Shown: one piece after another, positions 21,720-30,063 of the stretch
Numbering within the stretch: position 1 is the stretch's first letter
Layout: the number at the start of each line of letters is the position of its first letter
Source: Narthecium ossifragum
Lineage: Eukaryota; Streptophyta; Magnoliopsida; Dioscoreales; Nartheciaceae
Length of the DNA stretch: 64,000 nucleotides
Direction: 5' to 3'
NCBI GenBank assembly: GCA_963920575.1
Contig: OY986968.1
Span: 24,992,129-25,056,128 of the forward strand
Translations under genes and position numbers: made by a program
The notes under the pieces: generated by a model
What the model was told of the DNA's origin: nothing
What the model saw: only the letters and a program-made list of their open reading frames with translations
The model's database searches: none

Positions 21720-24700
21720 TCAAGATTCCGCCGTTCGTTCAACAGTGACTTCATTTAAATTGCTGGATGCAGCCTTTCGGGTTGAGGGCAAGTCTACAAG
21801 CAGGTGCACGGGAGCAAAGTACATGTGTAGTGACATCATGCAGATCACAATTCCCAAGAAAAGCTGCAAAAGATGGGGTTTCAGTGTTTCACACAGTTAA
21901 AATGAACATAAACATGCGGACAGCTTGTCATAACAGATGATGGTGGCAACTACACTGGCATTGAAGCCTTTTCTTTTCAATCCTGGTGGCCGAAAAAATT
22001 ACCTGTAAAGTAGGCTTGAAGGTGAAAAGGTATACTGACAATACCATCGTTAGTAGCATCGCCATTGATGTCGAATATACCTGAAAATAAAAAATCACCA
22101 TAAACAAGAGAATTGCAACAAAAAATCAATTGGTTCATTTTGATACCACAGAATTGCAACTAAAAAGGAGAAAACATGTTCAGTATATTTTGCTTGTGTA
22201 GAACTGTAAGCGATTGGGTTGTTTCTATCCCTGAATTTGTTTATCCATGGCATGAACACAGAATGCAATATAACAAACATATAAAAGTGCATACAATACA
22301 GAAATGTGACCTACCTTCACAATATTGTCAGCATATTTCATCAACCATGACACCAGCAACCCACTTGATCCCAAGTTTAATATGACCAACCAAGTTGTAA
22401 TAGTGTAACCATTAAAAAGGCGCTGCCACCATGGGCCCTTATCAAATCCAATTCTAAAATCATCCCACATAAGCCGCAGCATGTTAAAGATTGCACCAAA
22501 CCTGAGACAGAGTGCAAGGTTAATAACAAGGTAAAATGCCTCAGTTACACGTCGATAGGTACAAGATGCTTGCTTCCCTTTGACGATGAGAGATACAATA
22601 AACAGATGTAATCATGCAGAAAGAAGAACTCTTCGACCGAAAAAGAAGCACTATTAGCTGTAAATTGAGTATATCTGCTACATACGTGTACAACTGTACA
22701 TTCTGCCAATAAAGACTATCATTATTCTTCTTCAGCAGATATTCTGTATAAACACCGGCGAGAGCTGAAAGACATGCAGATAAAAGCCCTAGCAAGTATC
22801 CTTGAATAGGTGACGAGAAGAGGGAGTTGCAATTACTCTCTCCACAGCCTTTTACCTGCAGCAAAGAGAAATTTTTTAGATCAAATATGAACTGCACATT
22901 ATAAGCATAAGAGCATACCGGGTATGTAGAATCATACTAAAAAAATGTAACCATCATTCATCAAATAGAAGGGGATCTCAAAATTGCCACTAATCACAGG
23001 AGATCGGCATGACATTCGCTTATAATCCGCTAGTTGAATATAGAGGTTTCCACAAGTAACAATCGAACCTGGCTTGTAGTCGTTCCAATAGCTAACAACA
23101 CAATAGCCATCCACTGTAAATTCGATAATTTCCTCTTCAAGAACAGCCTAAAACAACAATAAAAAACTTTGTTAAAAACGAAGACCCATAATATCACATC
23201 AGAAAAACATTGTAAAAACATATTCAATAAATTACTGCCAGACAGAAGTCACTGAATTGAAGCATGAAGTAGTCAGCAAATTCACATGGATATGTCTCTG
23301 GAAAAAATAATTATTTGGACAAATGTCGACACTTTAGAGACCAAGAGTGGCACCTGAATAGAATTCCAGTTGTGACAATTTTCAAGTTGCCCATTATTTG
23401 ATAGGTAGATGGATCCACATAAGTCAATGTAGCAAACTGAACATTGTTGTGGATCAGATAAATGATAGAAGGAATAGGATAGAGCCGCACAGTCTTCCAT
23501 TCTGTAGTCATCCTTGGAGGATACAATGATTGACACTCGTTCCAAAGAAGAAAGCTAGAAACCACAAGCTGGATTAAGCAGAAAAGGGACACAGGGTTAT
23601 CAAGCTAGAACCTTATGGGAAGGCGTACATTTTGTTTCAGCATCTTAGATCCCGGTTTAGGAATTCTGAGGATGCATCTTTCAAGATTACGCTTTGAAAT
23701 GTCAGAATGAGGATTTATAACCATCATAATCTTACATAAGACTGTACCTTGAATACTTCTGCAAGAAATGGGATGGTGGCATAATCATATCTATACCTGC
23801 CCTTAGTTTGAGATAGTGTCGTTAATATTCCCTATGAAAGCAAACAAGGGCAAAGATTGTCAGTAAATCTTCAGATGACATTGTTTTGCAAAGGTTTCAG
23901 CAGTTGAAAGAAAACTTTTGAAACTGAAGTTTAGCAAAATTATAAGCATTGTGTTACAATAAGAAGAGATTTCAAGAAGAGATCATTCACAGTCTGCATG
24001 AAGCCTAGTATTCACAGAACATAGAGCAAATTCAAGAAGCCAGGCACACAGATGAATGCTCCTAAATAGATGCATTAATATCCAGTGATGTCCACAATAG
24101 GAAACATAAAGATTCCACAGGATTTGAAGTCCAATCATGAGTTCTCAAAATAAAATTGTATGCGAGTGGCTGCCGGCATTATCTTACATAACAGAAGCTG
24201 CAGCGAAAGCATATGAATGGGCATGGTAAAGATAATGAGTAAATTCCTAATGATCGAAACATCAGATTATACAACAATTTTTGTCCAATAGCATGCACTT
24301 ACTATGCCCACTATATAACAATCAGATACCAGGTAGCTATCTATACTCAAACTTTTAAATAACATTTAAAATGAAATAACAAGAAAAGCGCATTTTAAAT
24401 GCTAAGTTGGACACATGAGACACAAATAGCATAAAAAACTTTCTTCCTTTAATCTTTTATAGCTAGTCCAGACCAGAAACCAGAACTCTTATAAGTTGCA
24501 ATATCTCACAATCCAAAAAACACGCGCTCTTTTCACCAACAAGAACACGATCAACATTCGCAAACACCCATTCCAAGGTACGAACAATTTTATTTTCGTA
24601 TAATGCTAACTGGAAGAACCCTAATTCCCCTTGCAAACCAAAGGATCAAGAACAGATCTAGACAGCTTTCCCAAGAAATTCAACATAGAAACAAGGGTGA

Positions 24701-24808
24701 AAAACGGATCCATATACCGAGTAAGAGATCCTAAGCAAGGGTTCAGATTGCGCGAACCTGGGAGCTGGTGAGGAGAGTGAGGAGAGCAGCGACGAAGTAC
24801 CACTGCAT
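21720..24808 (-). CDS. Nucleotide-sugar transporter, CMP-sialic acid/UDP-galactose transporter 1-like
   Basis: Golgi nucleotide-sugar/nucleotide antiporter of the SLC35A type. Plant members are named CMP-sialic acid transporter, but several carry UDP-galactose. Eight exons on the minus strand: 24758-24808, 23748-23831, 23354-23568, 23069-23147, 22686-22855, 22315-22501, 22003-22080, 21720-21863. All phases join, giving 335 residues, the normal family length. Recognised segments: MQWYFVAALLTLLTSSQ at the start, IYLIHNNVQFATLTYVD, YQIMGNLKIVTTGILFR, LKRKLSNLQWMAI, GYLLGLLSACLSALAGVYTE, YWQNVQLYT, GPWWQRLFNGYTITTWLV, LVSWLMKYADNIVK and LHMYFAPVHLLVD. Hydrophobic segments run through nearly the whole protein (about ten TM helices). 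The C-terminal tail after LVDLPS is short and hydrophilic. The gene looks intact. Confidence 0.95.
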
Positions 24809-24978
24809 CGCTTCTTGATCCGAAGAAAAAGCGAGAAGAGCGTGAAAAAAATTTCGGAATCGAAAGAAAGAAGCCGCCAGCCAATTAAAACCAATGGGGT
24901 GCGGCTTAAATGGGCCGGATTGGTCCCACCCACCCGCTATTGGGTTAGGCCTATCTGGGTCAGCTTCGTTCTTGACCT
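24809..24978 (-). promoter_or_regulatory. Upstream region of the nucleotide-sugar transporter gene
   Basis: Contains a CCAAT-type motif and a tgggcc motif (plant site II/TCP-like), with no clear TATA box. It is cut short by Pack-MULE 2, whose TSD begins 171 bp upstream of the ATG, so the promoter has been separated from older upstream DNA. Confidence 0.45.
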
Positions 24979-25490
24979 ACACCCATGGAGTTTTTTTTTT
25001 TTTAAATCCACTTCACTTTCGAATTTACAAAACCAGTCCATTGCTGTGTTTGTTTACATGATAGACCAAAAAAATATTTTAGGACAAAAATGCCCTTCCT
25101 CCGCTGCCGAGACCTCTGCCATGTGACCTCGACGCCCGCTGGCCTCTCTCCCCCACACCCCCCGACCTCTCTCTCTCCACATACTCCCAGACCCCCCTCT
25201 CTCTCCCCGCCCCGCCCAGCCGGTCCAGCGACGCTTCCCCATCTCCCCGACGGTCCAGTGACGCAGGGGCATCCGCCATCGTCTTCACAAGTCCGTTCCG
25301 GCGACACAAGCTTCATCCCCTGCCTCTCGCCGCTCGCCGCACGTCCTCTGATCCAGCCGGAGGACTCATCCCTGTCGCCAACCTCGAGCCACCCGTGGGC
25401 AGCTTCCCTCGACGCCCGCTAGCCTCCTCAGCAGCCTCCTCCTCCTCGCCTAGGCTTCGAAACGAGATCGAAAACAGAGACAGCAAAAGA

Positions 25491-25939
25491 ATGTCCAACC
25501 TCGCAATGTGGGCGTAGCCCAAGCCATCCGTCCTCCCCGACCTCGACTACCTCTCCTCCTGTCCGCGCTCCACTCTCTCCACATTCCGTACCGCCCCCTC
25601 CCGCACCTCGCCGTCCTCCTCCTCGTCAACCGCAATCCAATGCAGCCTCCGCGAGCTCCGTGAGCGCATCACCGAGGCCATGAAGCTGGTGGCAGCTGCC
25701 AAGGTGCGCCGCGCCCAGGAGGCCGTGGTCAGCGGCCGCCCCTTCTCCGAGACCCTGGTGGAGGTGCTCTACAACATCAACGAGCGGCTGCAGATGGAGG
25801 ACATCGACGTCCCCCTCACCAGCGTCCGCCCCGTCAAGAAGATCGCCCTCGTGGTCGTCACCGGTGACCGCGGCCTCTGCGGCGGGTTCAACAACTTCCT
25901 CATCAAGAAGGCCGAGAAGCGCATCGCCGAGATCAAGTC
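25491..25939 (+). pseudogene. Captured 5' fragment of chloroplast ATP synthase gamma subunit (atpC)
   Basis: In one frame from ATG 25491: a start like that of the chloroplast transit peptide (MSNLAMWA, then a TAG stop), Ser/Thr-rich transit sequence, the mature start CSLRELRERI, TEAMKLVAAAKVRRAQEAVV, GRPFSETLVEVLYNINERLQ and VVVTGDRGLCGGFNNFLIKK. About nine residues expected between ERI and TEAMK are missing in frame, and codon 9 is a stop. After AEIK the frame runs into unrelated low-complexity sequence. It thus holds roughly the first third of the gene and cannot make a functional gamma subunit. The fragment is otherwise remarkably well preserved, suggesting a recent capture. Confidence 0.9.
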
Positions 25940-25941
25940 GA

Positions 25942-26264
25942 CGCGATGGACTCTCCCGCCAGAGGGGGAGACGAAGGGCGAGGGTGACGTCGACGGTTGG
26001 TGGCGAAGAAGCCCTCGACGGGCGCGGTGGCCGACGGAGCATGGGGGATCGACAGAGAGAGAGGCCGAGGGCGAGGTCGACGGCGAAGGCGAGGTCGACG
26101 GTGAGGGCGAGGGCGAGGTCGAGGGCCGCACTGTCGCCGATGCGATGGACTCTCCCGCCGGAGGGGGAGACGAAGGGCGAGGGTGACGTCGATGGTTGGT
26201 GGCGAAGAAGCCCTCGACGGGCGCGGTGGCCGGCGGAGCATGGGGGATCGACAGAGAGAGAGGC
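25942..26264. repeat. Direct duplication of about 125 bp inside Pack-MULE 2
   Basis: 25942-26066 and 26140-26264 are almost identical (both start at cgatggactctcccgcc and end in gacagagagagaggcc). They are separated by a GAGGTCGACGGC-rich simple tract. Confidence 0.88.
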
Positions 26265-27464
26265 CAAGGAGAGAGAGAGGCCGGAGAGAGAGAGGTCGAG
26301 GAGAGACGGGAGAGAGGCGGGAGAGATAGAGAGAGGTCAGGAGAGAGAGAGAGAGAGAGGAGGGGAGGATGACGTCATGGCAATCCAAATTCATCAATTT
26401 TAATTTTGACAAAATGCAACCATGACGTCATGGCACTCCAAATTTAATTTTGACTCGCTCATATCAATCCAAATGGACGCATTTTGACTCGCTCATAGCA
26501 ATCCAAATGGACGCATGACGTCGGCATTTGCAGTGCCAACATCGTCGCCGCCAGAGATGCTCGAGCTCGAGGACGTCGGTTCGCTCGCTCGACGAGCTCG
26601 GGGGGGTGGGGGGTCTCTCTCTCCCCCGGCCTCGCTCTCTCTCCCCCCGACCTCGCTCTCTCTCTCCCCCGATCACCCCAGCATTGGCGCCGAAGACGAG
26701 GACGAAGACTGGACGGGGCGAGGGCTGCGGGCGTGGGGGTCGTTGTGGGCGGGGCGGGGAGAGAGAGGGGGGTCTGGGAGTGTGTGGAGAGAGAGAGAGG
26801 TCGGGGGGTGGGGTGGAGAGAGTCGAGCTCTTCGACGGTTACACAGTAGAAGGGTATTTTTGTCATAAAAAATATATTTTGACTTATTATGTAAACAAAC
26901 ACAACAATGGACTGATTTTGTAAATTCGGAAGTACAATGAATTTTTTTAAAAAAAAAACTCACACCCATGTCATAAATAAATGTAGGGAAGTAGACAGAT
27001 TTATTTTATTTATTAAAAAAAAAAACTCAAATTCTCTCTTTGGCAATGCTTTTTGCCAATCGATTTCTGATTACAAGAAGCAATATATAAAATTAAATTT
27101 TCGTTGGCATGTAAGTATTTAATTAGCTCTAGCAGGAGCAATTTTTTTTTAAAATTTATTTATGTTTTAATTTATCAACTCAGGACAGTTTTGTGTTTCC
27201 TTTCAAAACAGACCAATTTTATAATTTTATGACCAAAATACCCTCGCCCTCACCTCAGCCTCCTTCGCCACACTGACTAGGTCGGTGAAGCTTTGTCGCC
27301 GGTGGAGGTTGGACCTCCACGGCCCCAACGACGACGCCTACCGCGCCGCCTTCTAGCGCGAGGACGTCGCCGGCAACCCCAGCGTTGCTCTCACCAAAGA
27401 CCTCCCGCGGCCTCTCTCTCTCCCGTGCATGGGAACCCGCGGGTGGCGGCGCGCATGGGAACCC

Positions 27465-27640
27465 CTCAAGGTCTACGTGGAAAAAGCCACCCTCGGCCGC
27501 TTCCACGTCGCAGGGAACGGGACGCTGTACTACGACCTCGACGTCAACGTTGTGAAGACGACCTCTACTACGAGCACCTCGAGGCCGACGCCTACTACGA
27601 AGGCGCGCGGCAGTTGCATGACGTTCGATTCCGTGGCCGT
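27465..27640 (+). pseudogene. Captured fragment of an NDR1/HIN1-like (LEA_2) protein
   Basis: Translation gives KVYVEKATLGRFHVAGNGTL followed by YYDLDVNV, the start of the LEA_2 domain of NHL proteins. After a frame change near 27560 it continues as YYEHLEADAYYEGARQ, the next conserved stretch. The segment normally between these two (about the RNPN loop) is missing. It is broken and not functional. The sequence upstream (27280-27460) looks coding but I do not recognise it. Confidence 0.7.
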
Positions 27641-27866
27641 CTCTGGCTGGACGAGGGAGATGGAGGACACCATTTCGCTGAGGCCGTCTGGGGAGGAGGT
27701 CTGGGTGGAGGTGCCGCCGGGCTTAGGTCCGAGTGTAGCCGCCGGGAGCTCGGGGAGAAAGAGGAAGGGAGGGTGAAGCCTCCGACGTCATGCATTGCTA
27801 TGAGCCTACGAGTCAAAATTGGATTGCCATGACGTCATGCAAGTCAAAATTGATATTGCCGACGTC

Positions 27867-28076
27867 ATGATACTGTGCACCTTAGAGAAGCGTGGTAGGG
27901 TGTACCTCCTCACCTTAACCGGTGTCGACGAGCACCGCCTCAACCCTGACCTCCCCAACTCCATCCGCTCCGCCCTCGCTCTAGTCCGCTCAGACGCCGC
28001 CGCCTCCGGAGGCGGCGCCGCTATCGTCACCGCCGCCGAGGGCAGGTTCTTTTCCAACGGCCTCGACCTCGCATGG
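27867..28076 (+). pseudogene. Captured first exon piece of a peroxisomal enoyl-CoA delta isomerase (ECI-like)
   Basis: From ATG 27867 the frame reads MILCTLEKRGRVYLLTLTG, DEHRLNPDLPNSIRSALALV and AAEGRFFSNGLDLAW. This matches the N-terminal crotonase fold of plant delta3,delta2-enoyl-CoA isomerases (fatty-acid beta-oxidation). The match stops at LAW and the frame then enters low-complexity DNA. The C-terminal peroxisomal targeting part is absent. The open frame is intact over the captured part. Confidence 0.85.
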
Positions 28077-28171
28077 CAGCGACCTCTCTCCCCCGACGCC
28101 CGACCTCCCCCCCCCCTCCCGCCGAAGCTCCCGTCGGATCTCCACACCCCCCGACTCCTAGCTGCGACCTC

Positions 28172-29013
28172 TCTCCCCCCAACGCTCTCGTCCGACCTCC
28201 CGCCTCTCTCCTCTCCAGCGACGAGCGATGCCCTAGCTCCCGCCTCTCTCCTCTCCAGCGACGAGCGATGCCCGGAGAGCACCCCGCCGGGCCTGAGCAC
28301 CGCGTAGGCCATGTTGATGTCCGCCCACGCGGAGTGGAAGTCATGCCCCGCGTCCACCTCTATGAGGTCCGCGTAGACCCCCCACTCGCACAGCGTCGCG
28401 AGGGCGGAGCAGGTGGAGAAGGGGACCGAGGAAGGTGCCTAGCTCGATGATCGTGCGGGGGCGGACGGTGGAGATGAGGTCCGCGAAGACGGGCGTGGTG
28501 GAGCCCCACCCTCGAGGGTTGGCGGTGGCGGGGAGGAGGAGGCCGGCGGTGGCTGGGGAGGGGAAGTTAGTGTAAGGGGATTGGCCGTCGTAGAGTTGGT
28601 CGAGGATCGTCTGGCGGATCTGGGTCGCCGGGATGGGGTCCGAGCACTGTGTACGGAAGTGGAGTAGGTCGTGTGGTGGTGGCGCTGGTGGCGTGGATGG
28701 TCGTCGGGGCTCGTCCTCTTCTTTCCTTGTTGATGGTGGTATCGATGGAGTTGGAACGGTGGGCTTGGTGGTGGTGGTGTTTAAACAGGTTGGGGATTGA
28801 AGGTGGAGGGATAGATCGGAATTGGAGGAGGACAAGGAGAGGATGCCGAGGGTGTAGCCGAGGGAGAAGACCAGGATGGTGGACGTGGCTTTGGCTAGGG
28901 CATCTGTCACGGGGCTCCTTGCTTGTCGCCGGAGAGGAGAGAGGCGGGAGCTAGGGCATCGCTCGTCGCCGGAGAGGAGAGAGGCGGGAGCTAGGGCGTC
29001 GGGGGGAGAGAGG
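28172..29013. repeat. Inverted repeat arms flanking the methyltransferase fragment
   Basis: Arm 1 at about 28172-28275 contains two tandem copies of cgcctctctcctctccagcg. Arm 2 at about 28925-29013 contains two copies of the reverse complement (cgccggagaggagagaggcg). The arms enclose about 650 bp of captured gene and could form a long hairpin if transcribed. Confidence 0.8.
28285..28910 (-). pseudogene. Captured fragments of a plant SAM-dependent methyltransferase (Methyltransf_24-like)
   Basis: Minus strand from ATG 28910: a membrane-anchor-like start (STILVFSLGYTLGILSLSS), a Pro/Thr-rich linker, HDLLHFRTQCSDPIPATQIR, GWGSTTPVFADLISTVRPRT and IIELGTFLG (motif I). After frame breaks near 28430, the match resumes at 28400-28285 with WGVYADLIEVDAGHDFHSAW and ADINMAYAVLRPGG. 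The catalytic-domain middle is deleted. It belongs to a family of plant proteins of unknown substrate. It is enclosed by inverted copies of a repeat of about 90-100 bp. Confidence 0.8.
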
Positions 29014-29140
29014 TCGTGGAGATTTAATAGGGGGTAAAATTGTCCTAAATATTAAAATTTGGCCGAAATTGTCATAAAAAGTGAAATCGGACCTATTGTG
29101 TAAAATAAAAAGTAAACTGGATTTAAAATAGAAAAAGCTC

Positions 29141-30063
29141 CTCTGGCAGTATCCAAAATTTTATTTCGAAATATATAATAGCTCCACAATATATAGTATA
29201 TATAAATATAGAACCTGGTCTTTTGGCCACGTCAGCCGGCTTAACACGGGCACCCCGATGGAACCGGGTGGCCGTTAGAAAGAGCAGCAGCTGAAGTTCC
29301 CGGGAAAAGTCCCATATTGCATCAAAAACCCCGAACAAAAAATATCCAAAAAGAAAATTGTAGATTAGGCAGAGCTTTTCCACCTCAAAGTGGAGATCAA
29401 GAGGCTGTCGCCAGGTGTTGACCAAGAAAATATTGCTAATTTATGCGAATATTTCGCGAAGCAACCATCTCTTGGCAATGCCATTGTTCTAGGAAACCTA
29501 CATCAATCTGGGATCAAGATTCTTTGCATTCTTGTCCTTTTTCTTGCTGATCCCTGGCCGATTTGGCTTCTTCAATCTGGTTTCCTCGGCTGGAGATCAC
29601 GCGGACTCTTTGATTTTGGGTAAATAATTTTTGAATGGTTTGGCAAATTGGCATGCATATGATAGTGGAGATCTTCATTGGGTTTCCCAGTATATATTGC
29701 TTGTTATGATTTTGGATAATTGCCTTCATGATCTGCCCTTTTTTTTCATTATAAATCGGCAGATATAGATTTTCTATTGATTACAGGACTAGAAGCTTTC
29801 TCACGTATTTATCAGGAAAATATACTTTCATACATCACCTGATAGTTAATTCATAAGAATTGGTATGGATGCAGAGAATAATTCTTCTCTCGCATACATG
29901 ATTTTACTACAAAAACATTTTCGATTGATCCATTTCAACCTTTGCAAAACATTTTTCTGTAAATGCCTTTTTTTTGTGGAAAGATTCCACCAAAATAAAG
30001 ATGAACTAAGAAGCTATTGTTAAGCAGATAATTATTTGTGCAGTTCTAGCTCCTCACTCGGCA
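29141..30063 (+). promoter_or_regulatory. Upstream and 5' leader region of the MLKL-type gene
   Basis: No other gene seen. Moderate AT content. Sequence at 29370-29625 could be a leader exon followed by an intron ending at ttgtgcag near 30043, but this is not certain. Confidence 0.35.

Larger units (their letters stand above)
24988..26961. mobile_element. Pack-MULE 2 (carries an ATP synthase gamma fragment)
   Basis: Long terminal inverted repeats (about 24988-25100 and 26850-26961) share gaatttacaaaa, agtccattg and tgtgtttgtttaca. The termini are gag...ctc. The adjoining 9 bp, acacccatg, are identical at 24979-24987 and 26962-26970. The interior is GC-rich with long CT/GA simple tracts. It carries a chloroplast ATP synthase gamma piece (25491-25939) and a duplicated segment of about 125 bp (25942-26066 and 26140-26264). 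There is no transposase. It inserted immediately upstream of the sugar-transporter gene. Confidence 0.93.
27136..29140. mobile_element. Pack-MULE 3 (carries NHL, enoyl-CoA isomerase and methyltransferase fragments)
   Basis: Same family as Pack-MULE 2: termini gag...ctc, and a right end that, read inwards, gives gagcttttt then aaatccagtttac, matching the subterminal pattern of Pack-MULE 2. The left inverted repeat (about 27136-27245) is more diverged. The 9 bp outside are ctctagcag (27127-27135) and ctctggcag (29141-29149), 8 of 9 identical. The interior has pieces of at least three unrelated genes: an NDR1/HIN1-like protein (+), a peroxisomal enoyl-CoA isomerase (+) and a SAM methyltransferase (-). 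It lies only about 170 bp from Pack-MULE 2 and about 920 bp upstream of the MLKL gene. Confidence 0.85.

Noticed and set aside
25626..26412. Minus-strand and alternative frames of 120-213 codons across Pack-MULE 2
   Set aside because: Shadows of the atpC fragment and of GA/CT and GAGGTCGACGGC simple repeats.
26459..26969. Frames of about 100-150 codons at the right end of Pack-MULE 2
   Set aside because: Low-complexity CT/GA tracts and inverted-repeat sequence; no recognisable domain.
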